Origin: Thermoplasmata archaeon
GTDB lineage: Archaea; Thermoplasmatota; Thermoplasmata; Thermoplasmatales; Thermoplasmataceae
Length of the DNA: 64,000 bases
Direction of reading: 5' to 3'
Assembly (NCBI GenBank): GCA_021850505.1
Contig: JAJZLW010000122.1
Span: 13,248 to 77,247, forward strand
In this document: one piece after another, positions 38,457 through 47,866 of the stretch
Layout of the letters: every line of letters begins with the position of its first letter
Numbering within the stretch: position 1 is the stretch's first letter
Notes under the pieces: model-generated
The model's input: only the letters and a program-made list of their open reading frames with translations
Told to the model about the DNA's origin: nothing
The model's database searches: none
Translations under genes and position numbers: made by a program

Positions 38457-38818
38457 AGATCTGAGCACCTCTTTGCATTGAAATCAGGAAATTTTACGCT
38501 GTACCGATCTATCATAATTCTAAGATAGTAGACGAGGTTTTCCAGATATTCAGATGCTTCGTCCGGGCCAACCTGAGGAAAGCCCGCTTTTCCGATCTGG
38601 TCGGCAAATTCGAGGATCGAGTCGCATTTCTCTTTGCCCTTGAGGATATCATCAATTCTGCGGAGCAGGTTAAGAGCTGCTTCGTATTTCTGCTTCTTTG
38701 TAATGGCGAAAGCGGTCGAATAGGAGAGGATCTTTCTACCTATCCTTGATTCTGCATCATCGATTTCACCAAACATCAATGCGCTCCTTACAATTTCCAA
38801 ATCTGTGATCACATTCAT
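38453..38818 (-). CDS. uncharacterised helical protein following nuoN
   Basis: About 121 residues, predicted mostly helical: MNVITDLEIVRSALMFGEIDDAESRIGRKILSYSTAFAITKKQ, then AALNLLRRIDDIL and YLENLVYYLRIMIDRYSV. There is no membrane helix and no known motif; two Cys are scattered. The ATG at 38818 overlaps the nuoN stop by 3 bases, with GGTGGT 5 bases upstream, so translation is coupled to complex I genes. The end overlaps the next small gene by 4 bases. I do not recognise a family. The helix-pair layout could form a TPR-like or four-helix bundle. Confidence 0.7.
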   Translation of the reverse strand: MNVITDLEIVRSALMFGEIDDAESRIGRKILSYSTAFAITKKQKYEAALNLLRRIDDILKGKEKCDSILEFADQIGKAGFPQVGPDEASEYLENLVYYLRIMIDRYSVKFPDFNAKRCSDL

Positions 38819-38819
38819 T

Positions 38820-40235
38820 TTAACCACCAAACAGTCCGCCTGCCATTGGCAGAAGTGACTGGAAAATGCTGAAATAGAAGAAAATGGCCACCACTATGAC
38901 AGCTGAAAAGTAAACCGGAATCTTGACGCTGGCCGGTGTCTGGAATTTATTATCATCCGGGCTGCCTGAGTACATTATTATCATCACGCGGAAATAGTAG
39001 AAAACGGAAATTGCACTGTTCAGTATTGCAACTACGGCGAGCCACCATAATCCTCCCTGCACCAGGGAAAGAAACAGGTAGAATTTGGCAAAAAATCCTC
39101 CAGTAAGAGGTATTCCAGCCAGTGCCAGAAGCAGGATTGAGAAGGAGAGGGCAATACCTGGTGATTTCTTCGACATACCAGATAGATCGTCTATCTTGGG
39201 AGATGTCATCTTAAGAGAATTCATGGTCAGGAATGCCCCTCCCTTCATGAAAATATATACAAGAGAATACAGCATTCCGGCAGCAACTGCATAGTTCGTT
39301 GCAGGGCCATTGGACGTATAACCCGCAACAGCGAATACAAGTATAAGGTATCCTGCCTGTGCAACGCTTGAATATGCAAGCAACTTCTTGAGATTGGTCT
39401 GGGATAATGCCGATATATTCGCATACGTCATCGTTGCAACTGCAAGTATGGCGAAAAATCCGTAAACATAGCCACTCATTCCGGAGAAACCGACAATGAA
39501 AACCTTTAACATGATCATAAAAGCAACCAGTTTGCTTCCTGTGGACAGAAAAGCAGAGACAGAGTTTTCAGTCCCGTCATATGTGTCGATTGCCCATTGA
39601 TGCATCGGAAATATTGCAAGCTTGAATCCAAAACCTATAATAAGGAGGCCCAGTGCAATAAGCATGTCTGGTGAGGAAGAAATGTGTTCGAGAGATGAAA
39701 GGTCAAATGTGCCCGTTGAAAGAAAGAAGTAGGACAACCCGAGGATGATGAAAGCTGTTGCCACAGTTCCTGTGAAGAAATATTTTGTGGCTGATTCAAG
39801 AGTGCGTTTCGTCTTGTGATAACCAGCTATTACGTATGTTCCAATGCTCACGGCCTCAAAGCTTATGAAAAGTGTAATGAGGTTATAGCTGAATGCAGCA
39901 ACAACCATTCCAACGGTCACAAAAAGCAGCATGGCATAGAATATCTCACTTCTGTTTCCAATATTCCTAAGTGCAGGATAGGTTATGAAAGCAGATGATA
40001 CCACAAATAGAAGGGCGAAATATACAGTAAAATCGTTGAACACAAAATAATCTGATAGATCAACATTATGCGGCAGATAAAGTATCAGAAAGAATGAGAG
40101 AATAAATGCGGCGAATGCTACAGAAGCATAGACCACGGATTTAGCTCTTAAAATGCCAAGGGCCAATATTATAAAACCAGCAGCGCCAAGCACGAATAAT
40201 GGATAATAAGTTTCAAGTGAATACAGTGTTATCAT
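38820..40235 (-). CDS. nuoN: complex I antiporter-like subunit N
   Basis: One of three Mrp-antiporter-like membrane subunits of the respiratory complex I, thought to move protons. 471 residues with about 14 membrane helices. Typical segments are TLFISFEAVSIGTYVIAGYHKT, the lysine-bearing helix FGFKLAIFPMHQWAIDTYDGTENSVSAFLSTGSKLVAF, LLAYSSVAQAGYLILV and LALAGIPLTGGFFAKFYLF. It overlaps nuoM by 4 bases upstream, and the small helical gene starts within its stop region. Confidence 0.93.
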   Translation of the reverse strand: MITLYSLETYYPLFVLGAAGFIILALGILRAKSVVYASVAFAAFILSFFLILYLPHNVDLSDYFVFNDFTVYFALLFVVSSAFITYPALRNIGNRSEIFYAMLLFVTVGMVVAAFSYNLITLFISFEAVSIGTYVIAGYHKTKRTLESATKYFFTGTVATAFIILGLSYFFLSTGTFDLSSLEHISSSPDMLIALGLLIIGFGFKLAIFPMHQWAIDTYDGTENSVSAFLSTGSKLVAFMIMLKVFIVGFSGMSGYVYGFFAILAVATMTYANISALSQTNLKKLLAYSSVAQAGYLILVFAVAGYTSNGPATNYAVAAGMLYSLVYIFMKGGAFLTMNSLKMTSPKIDDLSGMSKKSPGIALSFSILLLALAGIPLTGGFFAKFYLFLSLVQGGLWWLAVVAILNSAISVFYYFRVMIIMYSGSPDDNKFQTPASVKIPVYFSAVIVVAIFFYFSIFQSLLPMAGGLFGG

Positions 40236-41722
40236 AGAATTCCTCCGGCATAAGCCTCAATCGGACCATAGAATAAAGTAGGGAATATCCCCAGTATGAG
40301 TATAATTATGAATATGATTAGTAGAATTGCGAGTGCAGGACCACTTATGTCAGATATCTTTCCAAGTCTTTCATTGTATGGTCCGTAAAGTGCTCTCTGC
40401 GCAGCCCATATGTGATATGATGCGGTAATAAGCATTCCGAATACGAGCAAAAATATCCAGTATCCAATTGTCTGGAATGATCCCACCAAGATGGAGAATT
40501 CACCAACGAAACCTGCGAGGCCCGGAAGGCCAAGTGATGCAAGGAGGCCCCCCAGCATAAGTGTTGAGAGGAACGGTGCTTCTCTGTAAATTCCTCCAAG
40601 GGAGGGTATCCTCTCGCTTCCTGTCTTCTGGTAAATGAAATAGATTGATGCAAATAATAGAAGCATGATTATCCCATGGGTGGCAACCTGGAACATGCCC
40701 CCGGAAGCTGAAATTAGGGCATTCTGGAAACCTGGATCTATAAGGGATGCACCGAATGCGATTGTGACAAACCCCATGGAAGCAGCACTCGCATATGCCA
40801 TCATTCTTTTGAGGGATTGCTGAAACATGGCTGTGAGTGCAAAATATGATATGCTGATCAGCCCCAGTGCAATTATAATGGCAAGCCCTGTGTATCCTAT
40901 CAGATTTGCAAACGGGAAAATTATACCAAAAAGGCCGTATCCACCCATCGCTGAAAGAGCACCTGCAAGTATAATCGTAGTCGGGTATGGGGCCACCTCG
41001 TAACTATCTGCGACCCAGGCGTGGACAGGAAAAGATGGAAGTTTTACAAGGAATGAAATAACAAAACCGAACAGGATAAAGAACCTTGATATCGAAGGTA
41101 AGAAAGATACAAACTTAGCTGAAGTCATAGCAGCAAGGAGCGGTGTCATCTGCAGGGTAAGCACATGATAGTAGAGATCGTAATATGAATAAAGCGCAAA
41201 TATAGAAAGCAGCATGAAGATTGATCCTATGTGCGTGTAAACAAAGAATTTCAGTGAAACAGGCTCCTTCCGGTTCCCACCAAACCTGCCTATCATGAAA
41301 TATACTGGAACAAGAACAAGTTCCCAGAAGATGTAGAAAAAGATGAAATTCCTGGAGATGAGGAGGCCAATCATACCTGATTCTGTCAGGAGGATAAGCA
41401 TCATCATATTTTTGCCAAATTTCTCCTCATCGGTCAGGAATGAAGCAGCAGCAAAAATTATTCCCGTAAGTATCAACAGCGTGTCAGAAAATCCAGAAAC
41501 ACCTATGGAGAAATATATTCCAGCAGATTTCGATAATGCGATGTTTGATACTGAGAGAAAACCGCCAGTATAACCGGAAGCAAACCTGAAAATGCTGTAA
41601 AGCCCGATTGCAATTGCTGTTACGGATGTTGAGATCTTAGTAAAATAGCCGCTTCCCTTTTTTAATAGGAACGCTATCAGCGAGGAGAGCAGGACCCATA
41701 GAAAGATGTAAAGAACTATCAT
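40232..41722 (-). CDS. nuoM: complex I antiporter-like subunit M
   Basis: The second antiporter-like subunit of complex I, 496 residues and about 14 membrane helices. The conserved Glu lies in FFYIFWELVLVPVYFMIGRFGG, and the lysine helix reads FLVKLPSFPVHAWVADSYEVAPYPTTIILAGALSAMGGYG, which is the common signature of NuoL/M/N. RMMAYASAASMGFV and LGLPGLAGFVGEFSIL follow. It overlaps nuoL and nuoN by 4 bases each. Confidence 0.94.
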   Translation of the reverse strand: MIVLYIFLWVLLSSLIAFLLKKGSGYFTKISTSVTAIAIGLYSIFRFASGYTGGFLSVSNIALSKSAGIYFSIGVSGFSDTLLILTGIIFAAASFLTDEEKFGKNMMMLILLTESGMIGLLISRNFIFFYIFWELVLVPVYFMIGRFGGNRKEPVSLKFFVYTHIGSIFMLLSIFALYSYYDLYYHVLTLQMTPLLAAMTSAKFVSFLPSISRFFILFGFVISFLVKLPSFPVHAWVADSYEVAPYPTTIILAGALSAMGGYGLFGIIFPFANLIGYTGLAIIIALGLISISYFALTAMFQQSLKRMMAYASAASMGFVTIAFGASLIDPGFQNALISASGGMFQVATHGIIMLLLFASIYFIYQKTGSERIPSLGGIYREAPFLSTLMLGGLLASLGLPGLAGFVGEFSILVGSFQTIGYWIFLLVFGMLITASYHIWAAQRALYGPYNERLGKISDISGPALAILLIIFIIILILGIFPTLFYGPIEAYAGGIL

Positions 41723-43611
41723 ATCGCACCGCCGATTATTTCAACGATCAGAAACACAATCGCAGCGACTATTATCATGAGAATGAAGTAGTTTTCAACC
41801 ACTCCAGACTGTATTTTTCTCAAAATTGAACCAAACCTTGAAATGCCGGATCCAGCCTTCTCGTTTGCTGTGTTATATCTTGCCTCAAAACCGGAGAAAG
41901 AAGCTGAAAGCGGCAGTATAGCACGGACCGCAATCAGGTTTGTAAACAATTTGTCAAGGTAGTATTTCTCTTTAATCACATGATATGCACGGCTCTTGCT
42001 CATGTCAAGGTATTTCCATCTGTCCCCAGTGCCAACATAAATGCCTAACAGGACACCTATTGCTATCAAAACATAGACGAGGGATTCCTGTGCTAAAGGT
42101 GCGGTGAAAGACGTGTAGCCAGGATATATGTAGGAATAGAAATCACCCTGGAATATTCCAAAGATCAATGCTAGTATGGCAAGCGGTATCAAAGGTAGAA
42201 TAGCCCACAATGGTGGATCTTTTGCATGTTCCGCCAGATAAGACCTTGGTTTTCCTAATGCCACCATTGAAAACATCCTGAATGTGTAAAAGGCAGTGAA
42301 GAATTCGCCAAATGCAAGGAAAATCCATGGAAATATATCCTGGATTTTATAACCCGACAGGACATAATAATTCCATGAAGCGTCAACTATCTCACCCTTG
42401 GAGAAAAACGCGGCAGTTGGAGGAATTCCGGCAAGTGTGATTGCACCTATGAACATCAATGTCACAGCCCACGGCATCCTTCTCCACAAACCACCCATTT
42501 TCCTTATATCCCTCAGGTCAAGAAGGGCTATTAGAATGGCACCTGCCGACAGGAACAGAAGGGCCTTGAAAAATGCATGCACAACAAGCTGGTATATGCC
42601 AAATGGAACTCCTGAATAACCGATTATGCCTGCTATTCCAATTGCTGCCATCATGTAACCGATCTGACTTATCGTGGAATATGCAAGAACCCTCTTGATG
42701 TCATTCATCACCCAGGCAAGCGTCCCGGAATAAATTGCAGTGAATGCTCCAATGATTGCAACTATGTAGAGCGAATAATATGCAGAGAATTCGAATAGCG
42801 GAAAAACCCTTGCCACAAGGTAAACACCAGCTGTTACCATGGTTGCTGCATGTATCAGGGCCGAAACCGTCGTCGGACCTTCCATAGCATCTGGAATCCA
42901 TACATGCAGGGGGAACTGGGCAGACTTTCCAACTGCCCCTCCAAAAATAAGTATTGTAATGAGAGCAAGTTTGCCTGACCCTATGTAAGTTGCAACAGCA
43001 GATGCATTCTGTATCAGGTAAGGTATACTGAGGGGATCCCTTCCAGGCAAAGCTCCAGAAAGAGATGTGTAAAGAATTGCCAGGCCTATTAGCAAAGACA
43101 TGTCCCCGACCCGTGTAACTATGAATGCCTTCTTCGCTGCAGATGCAGCATTGGGCTTGAAGTACCAGAAGCCGATAAGCAGGTAGGAACAGAGACCAAC
43201 CAGCTCCCAGAACAGGAAAAGAATAACCAGATTGGATGCGAGTATCAGCCCGAGCATTCCGCTTGTGAAAAGAGCGGTTTCAGCAAAATATACGTGTTTA
43301 TTGGGATCTTTTCCCATGTAATAGGTTGCAAACAAGTGAATCATTAGGGAAACAAATGAGACCATTATGACCATTACAAGGGCCAGATGATCAATATAGA
43401 TACCATATCTCAGGTTTGCGAACCATGAATATGACTGGTATATTGTTCCATTTCCAATCGTGAAATAAACATAAGCTGACAGGGCAAGTGAAATCGCTAT
43501 CGAAGTCGAAGCAACCGCCCCCGCCAGCACCTTCCTGCTTCTGCCCGCAGCTAATGCTATTGGAGATGCAATCAGTGGTGCCAGAAATATAAACCAACCT
43601 GCGAAATACAT
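41719..43611 (-). CDS. nuoL: complex I antiporter-like subunit L
   Basis: The largest antiporter-like subunit, 630 residues, and the distal end of the membrane arm. LFLFWELVGLCSYLLIGFWY carries the conserved Glu, and GKSAQFPLHVWIPDAMEGPTTVSALIHAATMVTAGVYLVAR is the L/M/N signature. The end has the long lateral helix region (YHVIKEKYYLDKLFTNL...) followed by a last membrane helix (YFILMIIVAAIVFLIVEIIGG), which are specific to NuoL. It starts 4 bases after the nuoK stop and overlaps nuoM. Confidence 0.95.
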   Translation of the reverse strand: MYFAGWFIFLAPLIASPIALAAGRSRKVLAGAVASTSIAISLALSAYVYFTIGNGTIYQSYSWFANLRYGIYIDHLALVMVIMVSFVSLMIHLFATYYMGKDPNKHVYFAETALFTSGMLGLILASNLVILFLFWELVGLCSYLLIGFWYFKPNAASAAKKAFIVTRVGDMSLLIGLAILYTSLSGALPGRDPLSIPYLIQNASAVATYIGSGKLALITILIFGGAVGKSAQFPLHVWIPDAMEGPTTVSALIHAATMVTAGVYLVARVFPLFEFSAYYSLYIVAIIGAFTAIYSGTLAWVMNDIKRVLAYSTISQIGYMMAAIGIAGIIGYSGVPFGIYQLVVHAFFKALLFLSAGAILIALLDLRDIRKMGGLWRRMPWAVTLMFIGAITLAGIPPTAAFFSKGEIVDASWNYYVLSGYKIQDIFPWIFLAFGEFFTAFYTFRMFSMVALGKPRSYLAEHAKDPPLWAILPLIPLAILALIFGIFQGDFYSYIYPGYTSFTAPLAQESLVYVLIAIGVLLGIYVGTGDRWKYLDMSKSRAYHVIKEKYYLDKLFTNLIAVRAILPLSASFSGFEARYNTANEKAGSGISRFGSILRKIQSGVVENYFILMIIVAAIVFLIVEIIGGAI

Positions 43612-43615
43612 GATG

Positions 43616-43909
43616 TTAACCCTTTATCTCACTCAATAGTGGAATATCTACCTTGCCGAATTTCCTGTAAATTGCGACCAGCAGGCTGAATCCAACAACA
43701 GATTCAACTGCAGCAATTGCTATTACAAACAGTGCCAGTACCAGTGGATCAGAAGAAGCACCTGCAACTGATATCAGGTTCAGAACAGCGGAATTTATCA
43801 TAATTTCAAGTGAGATCAGCATCTTTATCCCGACTTTGGATGTCATTACACCGTAAAGACCAACGCAGAAAAGAATAAGCGATACCGTTTCAGGTATGGC
43901 AAGTAGCAT
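43616..43909 (-). CDS. nuoK: complex I subunit K
   Basis: A small membrane subunit of 97 residues with three helices. The second helix carries the first conserved Glu (KMLISLEIMINSAVLNLI) and the third the second (LFVIAIAAVESVVGFSLLVAIYRKFG), both needed for proton transfer in known complexes. It is adjacent to nuoJ2 (the nuoJ2 stop begins one base after the nuoK start codon) and lies 4 bases before nuoL. Confidence 0.93.
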   Translation of the reverse strand: MLLAIPETVSLILFCVGLYGVMTSKVGIKMLISLEIMINSAVLNLISVAGASSDPLVLALFVIAIAAVESVVGFSLLVAIYRKFGKVDIPLLSEIKG

Positions 43910-44128
43910 TCAATCTTCCTCCCTTGATGTTATGTAAAACATTCCAATTATCCCACCAACAAGGATGAGCGAAAGCAGCTCAAAGGCAACTACATAGGTT
44001 GAATAAAAATCTGTAGCTATCCCCGTCACGTTCTGGACAACCTCCGAGAAGTTTGTTATGCTCCTCAGCAGTGTGCCAAAAATAACAAGGAAAAATACCG
44101 CAACAGCGGCGAAGGCCTTCTTATTCAA
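43910..44128 (-). CDS. nuoJ2: complex I subunit J, C-terminal half (NuoJ2)
   Basis: NuoJ is encoded by two genes here. This second one matches the last two helices of bacterial NuoJ: KKAFAAVAVFFLVIFGTLL, then DFYSTYVVAFELLSLILVGGIIGMFYI with the conserved Glu and a Y-x-x-x-F-E-L motif. I start at a TTG at 44128, which has a perfect GGAGG 8 bases upstream (44137-44141) and overlaps the stop of nuoJ1 by 8 bases; the open frame extends further up, but inside nuoJ1. That gives 72 residues. A two-gene NuoJ is also known from haloarchaea. Confidence 0.82.
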   Translation of the reverse strand: MNKKAFAAVAVFFLVIFGTLLRSITNFSEVVQNVTGIATDFYSTYVVAFELLSLILVGGIIGMFYITSREED

Positions 44129-44369
44129 ACTCTTTGCCTCCTGTAAGCATAAGTGTGAAGACCAATACAGTAACAATAGCACCGACGTACACAAGAAGCT
44201 CTATTGACGCAATCAGCGATGCGCCAAGGAAGACAAATACTCCAGCCATTGAAAAAAGGAAAAACATCAGCCAGGTTGCTGAGTGTACAATGTTCTTGTC
44301 ATGGACTGCCTTGATTGATGTAAAGATCAGGAGGATCGCAAATATAAGAAAGATGATTGTGAAAATCAT
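44121..44369 (-). CDS. nuoJ1: complex I subunit J, N-terminal half (NuoJ1)
   Basis: 82 residues matching the first three helices of NuoJ: IIFLIFAILLIFTSIKAVHDKNIVHSATWLMFFLFSMAGVFVFLGASLIASIELLVYVGAIVTVLVFTLMLTG. The Y-V-G-A-I motif with the preceding Glu is the conserved core of the family (ASIELLVYVGAI). It overlaps the nuoI stop by 4 bases and the nuoJ2 start by 8. With nuoJ2 it rebuilds a full subunit J; I see no sign that the split is a recent frameshift, since each half has its own ribosome binding site. Confidence 0.9.
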   Translation of the reverse strand: MIFTIIFLIFAILLIFTSIKAVHDKNIVHSATWLMFFLFSMAGVFVFLGASLIASIELLVYVGAIVTVLVFTLMLTGGKEFE

Positions 44370-44797
44370 TTCTTAACGTCCTCCTCTTTCATTGTCAGTT
44401 CAGTAGGAGAATACAGGAAGCTGTTTCTGGTCCTCGATGTTTCAAATTCATGTGTAAGATAAATTGCAGTGGTAGGACAAATTTCCTCGCAGTTCCGGCA
44501 TACAGTGCAGGTACCGAAGTTGACATCAGGATAAATTTTCCTTTTGTTCCTTGGATTCTCCCTGTTAAGGCTTTCCATCTTGATGCTCCCGTTTGGACAT
44601 ACCTGTTCGCATAGAGTGCATCCGACGCAGTCGTCAAGCTTCAGCGATATCCGGAATCTGAATCTTTCTGGAGTATATGGCTTCTGTTCAGGATATTGAA
44701 CAGTGATGGGTTTCTTCAAACCATGAGATGCAACGCTAATCATTCCTGAAATAATTCCGATGAGCGGAAATTTTCTTTTAGGTTCCTTGACTTCCAT
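44366..44797 (-). CDS. nuoI: complex I subunit I (ferredoxin-like, two 4Fe-4S)
   Basis: NuoI carries clusters N6a and N6b in the arm joining the peripheral and membrane parts. Two CxxCxxCxxxCP motifs are complete: CVGCTLCEQVCP and CTVCRNCEEICP. The protein has 143 residues, with an N-terminal amphipathic segment (FPLIGIISGMISVASHGLKK) that contacts the membrane. It follows nuoH by 1 base and overlaps nuoJ1 by 4. With no NuoE, F or G gene in the operon, electrons probably enter from a ferredoxin-like or unknown donor near this subunit. Confidence 0.95.
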   Translation of the reverse strand: MEVKEPKRKFPLIGIISGMISVASHGLKKPITVQYPEQKPYTPERFRFRISLKLDDCVGCTLCEQVCPNGSIKMESLNRENPRNKRKIYPDVNFGTCTVCRNCEEICPTTAIYLTHEFETSRTRNSFLYSPTELTMKEEDVKK

Positions 44798-44798
44798 G

Positions 44799-45839
44799 TT
44801 ACCACCCGAATCCCAGTGTCAAAACACCTGCAAGCACAAGATTTATGAAAGAAATTGGAAGCAGATACTTCCAGCCTGAGTTGACCAGCTTATCAATTCT
44901 TATCCTGGGCATTGTGAGCCAGACAGTGAAAGATATTATGACTAGGATAGTTGCCTTAATCATAAGCCATATGAATCCTACATATCCTGAATATGGTCCA
45001 TTGAAACCGCCGAGATAGAGTAATGAGACGATAATTGATCCCAGGAAAATGGAACCGAAAAGACCCATATAGAAAATGCCGAATCTCATACCTGTATATT
45101 CAGTTGAATAACCGGACACGAGCTCACTGTCGCTTTCCCCCATATCAAATGGAGAATATGACGCCCTTGCCACCATTGCAATGAAAAATACTATTAGGCC
45201 AAGTGGTTCGAGTATTCCGTATGGCAGAATCTCTGTGGCCACTACAGATTGAAAATTCAATGCTGTTGGGGTACGCGCGGATGCCATCATGATTATAGCA
45301 ATGACAGAAAGCATCATCGGAATCTCAAAAGATATATCTTTTGCAACCGCTCTGAGTGAACCCATCAATGCATATTTGTTTCTTGAACTTATTCCGGCAA
45401 GAACCTCGCCAATCGGCATTATTGCAATTATCGCAAATATGAAAATTATGCTGACGCTTGAATATGTGATGGTGAGGTTTCCAAACCATGCCAGATCTCC
45501 ATAAGGAATAAATGCAAATGAGAGCACCAGCCCGAAAAACACAAGGAAAGGGGCGACCTTGTATGGGAGATCATCCCGTTCCTTCGGGAAAATTACCTCT
45601 TTGCCGGCAAGCTTCAGTGCGTCAGCAATCAACTGCAGCGAACCGAACCTTCCAACCCTGTTTGGTCCGATTCGCATCTGGACCCTTGCCATATACTTCC
45701 TGAAGGAATATATCATAATAATAAGGGATATGCTTACAAACAGGATCAGGATAATACTTTCTATGATGTATGATAGAGCATAACCCAGATCATGACCGAG
45801 AAACCTAAGTATAAGGAATAACCTGTAAAGGAGATTCAT
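44799..45839 (-). CDS. nuoH: complex I subunit H
   Basis: NuoH links the quinone site to the membrane arm. 346 residues with about eight helices. Diagnostic are YMARVQMRIGPNRVGRFGSLQLIADALKLAGKE, FIPYGDLAWF, GSLRAVAKDISFEIPMML, and the acidic loop ARASYSPFDMGESDSELVSGYSTEYTGMRFG, which lines the quinone channel. MPRIRIDKLVNSGWKYLLPIS completes the pattern. It overlaps nuoD by 4 bases. Confidence 0.95.
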   Translation of the reverse strand: MNLLYRLFLILRFLGHDLGYALSYIIESIILILFVSISLIIMIYSFRKYMARVQMRIGPNRVGRFGSLQLIADALKLAGKEVIFPKERDDLPYKVAPFLVFFGLVLSFAFIPYGDLAWFGNLTITYSSVSIIFIFAIIAIMPIGEVLAGISSRNKYALMGSLRAVAKDISFEIPMMLSVIAIIMMASARTPTALNFQSVVATEILPYGILEPLGLIVFFIAMVARASYSPFDMGESDSELVSGYSTEYTGMRFGIFYMGLFGSIFLGSIIVSLLYLGGFNGPYSGYVGFIWLMIKATILVIISFTVWLTMPRIRIDKLVNSGWKYLLPISFINLVLAGVLTLGFGW

Positions 45840-46942
45840 CTGTCTATCTCCCCAAAAACCAGGTCTATAGAACCACTTATTGCTATCATATCAGCTACCA
45901 TGTTGTCTTTTGCAAGAACTGGAAGAACTGAAAGGTTTTTGAATGTCGGGCTACGTATTCTTACACGGTAAGGCTTCACACTGCCATCGCCGACCAGGTA
46001 CACTCCAAGCTCCCCCTTGGATGACTCAGTTCTCGCATAGACTTCGCCATCTCCGCGAAGCCTGATCATCATTGATTTCTTTGATTTCGGATTGAAATAC
46101 GGACCGGCAGGTATCTTTGGCAGCGCCTGTTCAATTATTCTTACAGACTGTCTCATCTCTTCGAATCTCACTAGGAAACGCGCAAGTGTGTCACCCTTCT
46201 TCGATATTGGAATTTCAAAATTCAATTTATCATAGACAAGGTAAGGTTCAGCTTTTCTGACATCATATTCGACGCCGGATGCCCGCAGCATCGGGCCGGT
46301 CACTCCATAGTTTATGGCAGTTTCCTTGCTGAGGATCCCGATGCCTTTCGTTCTGGATAGAAAAACATCATTCTTCGCAAAAAGATTGTATATTATCTCC
46401 AGCTGCTTTGGGAAACCCTTGATGAATTCCTTTATTTCCTCAATTATCTTGTCATTAAAATCCTGGTAAACACCGCCGATACTCATATAATTTGTTTCCT
46501 GTCTGGATCCACAGGCTTCAGTGAATATCGTAAGTATCTTTTCCCTTTCGGCGAAGCAATAGAAGAATGGTGTGAGCATACCGAGATCAAGACCAAATGC
46601 ACCTGCCCAGACAAGATGAGAAGCTATCCTGCTCAATTCCGCCATTACCACTCTTATCCAGAGAACCCTTTCAGGCGGCGGGATCCCAAGTATCTTTTCG
46701 GCTGCCTCCAGATACCCGACTTCCATATTCATTGCAGCAACGTAGTCAAGTCGGTCAAAATATATCAAATTATCACAATAAAAACCCATTTCGCAAAGTT
46801 TTTCAGCATTTCTATGCAGATATCCAATGATTGGTTCAACTTCTCGTACAATCTCGCCGTCAAGCTTGACCTTTAACCTTAGTACGCCATGGGTCGAGGG
46901 ATGCTGAGGTCCAATATTCAGTTCGACCCATTCGTTGTTCAC
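45836..46942 (-). CDS. nuoD: complex I subunit D (49-kDa type)
   Basis: NuoD forms most of the quinone pocket and is related to hydrogenase large subunits, without their NiFe cysteines. The start NIGPQHPSTHGVLRLKVKLDGEIV carries the quinone-site His pair, followed by EPIIGYLHRNAEKLCE, DRLDYVAAMNMEVGYLEAAEKILGI, and the C-terminal SSKGELGVYLVGDGSVKPYRVRIRSPTF. The end VFGEIDR is universal. Length is 368 residues, a little shorter than bacterial NuoD, and it is not fused to NuoC. It overlaps nuoC and nuoH by 4 bases each. Confidence 0.96.
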   Translation of the reverse strand: MNNEWVELNIGPQHPSTHGVLRLKVKLDGEIVREVEPIIGYLHRNAEKLCEMGFYCDNLIYFDRLDYVAAMNMEVGYLEAAEKILGIPPPERVLWIRVVMAELSRIASHLVWAGAFGLDLGMLTPFFYCFAEREKILTIFTEACGSRQETNYMSIGGVYQDFNDKIIEEIKEFIKGFPKQLEIIYNLFAKNDVFLSRTKGIGILSKETAINYGVTGPMLRASGVEYDVRKAEPYLVYDKLNFEIPISKKGDTLARFLVRFEEMRQSVRIIEQALPKIPAGPYFNPKSKKSMMIRLRGDGEVYARTESSKGELGVYLVGDGSVKPYRVRIRSPTFKNLSVLPVLAKDNMVADMIAISGSIDLVFGEIDR

Positions 46943-47397
46943 CAGCCATCACCCGCATCAAATGTTGCATAATCTTCACCATCATCATCCATGTTGATAT
47001 ATTGCACTTTGCTGAGATCATAATCCTTCCTGAGGGGATGGCCAACCCAGTTTTCTGGCAGGAACATTCTCTTAAGGTTGGGATGCCCCTGAAATTTTAT
47101 GCCCATTAAATCGTACTGTTCCCTCTCGTCCCAATTCGCACTTGCCCATATATTCGCAACACTTGGCATCATGTTGTCTTTCGTGTTGACCTTAACTACA
47201 AGATACTCATTTCTCTCAACTGAATGAAGGTGGTAGACAAGATCAGTTGAGTCTCTCCTGTCCACTGCTGTAACCAGAGAAAGATGATCGAAACCCTGCT
47301 CCTTCTTCTCTTTCATAAACGACAGGAAATTCTCCTTTGACACCTGAACTATTTTTCGGCCATCTTTGCCGACAGATTCAGAAATGATTTCTACCAT
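46939..47397 (-). CDS. nuoC: complex I subunit C (30-kDa type)
   Basis: A peripheral-arm structural subunit of 152 residues. The strand pattern FDHLSLVTAVDRRDSTDLVYHLHSVERNEYLVVKVN is typical, as is the signature WASANWDEREQYDLMGIKFQGHPNLKRMFLPENWVGHPLRKDY near the end. It starts 4 bases after nuoB and overlaps nuoD by 4. Confidence 0.95.
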   Translation of the reverse strand: MVEIISESVGKDGRKIVQVSKENFLSFMKEKKEQGFDHLSLVTAVDRRDSTDLVYHLHSVERNEYLVVKVNTKDNMMPSVANIWASANWDEREQYDLMGIKFQGHPNLKRMFLPENWVGHPLRKDYDLSKVQYINMDDDGEDYATFDAGDGW

Positions 47398-47401
47398 AGA
47401 A

Positions 47402-47866
47402 TCACCTGTCTGTTTCCCCCCTTATCTTCTTCTGGAGTGTTATGATTCCATGTGTGAGTGCCTCAGGGGTTGGAGGGCAGCCTGGGACGTAGACATCAAC
47501 TGGCACCACCCTGTCGACTCCTAGAACAACAGAATATCCCCTTGCATAAGGTCCGCCCTGTATCACGCATACGCCCATGGCTATGACATACTTCGGATAT
47601 GGCATCTCGTCGTAGATCCTCCTCAGTCTTGGGGCCATTTTCTTCGTTACGGTGCCTGCTACGATCATCAGGTCTGACTGTCGAGGTGAATTCCTGAAAA
47701 TTTCACTGCCAAATCTCGAAATATCAAGGTTAGATGCCTGAACTGCCATCATCTCAATAGCACAGCATGCAAGCCCAAATGTGAGTGGCCAGAGAGAATT
47801 GCTTCTGCCCCAGGTGAGTGCCTTTTCGAGCGTTGTCGTTAAATACCCAGCATCACCGGTCTTCAT
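47402..47866 (-). CDS. nuoB: complex I subunit B (PSST type, cluster N2)
   Basis: NuoB carries the terminal 4Fe-4S cluster N2 that reduces quinone. All four ligands are present: the adjacent pair in [11 protein letters not shown], one in [12 protein letters not shown], and one in [15 protein letters not shown]. The region [49 protein letters not shown] is characteristic. Length is 154 residues. It overlaps nuoA by 4 bases. Confidence 0.97.
   Translation of the reverse strand: MKTGDAGYLTTTLEKALTWGRSNSLWPLTFGLACCAIEMMAVQASNLDISRFGSEIFRNSPRQSDLMIVAGTVTKKMAPRLRRIYDEMPYPKYVIAMGVCVIQGGPYARGYSVVLGVDRVVPVDVYVPGCPPTPEALTHGIITLQKKIRGETDR

Noticed and set aside
44129..44194. Longer frame for nuoJ2
   Set aside because: The extra 22 residues are read from nuoJ1 in another frame and do not fit NuoJ; the TTG at 44128 has a perfect GGAGG.
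45559..45783. Long open frames antisense to nuoH, rpoB, rpoA1 and other genes
   Set aside because: They lie wholly opposite firmly identified genes and show no motifs or ribosome binding sites; they are shadows of codon bias.
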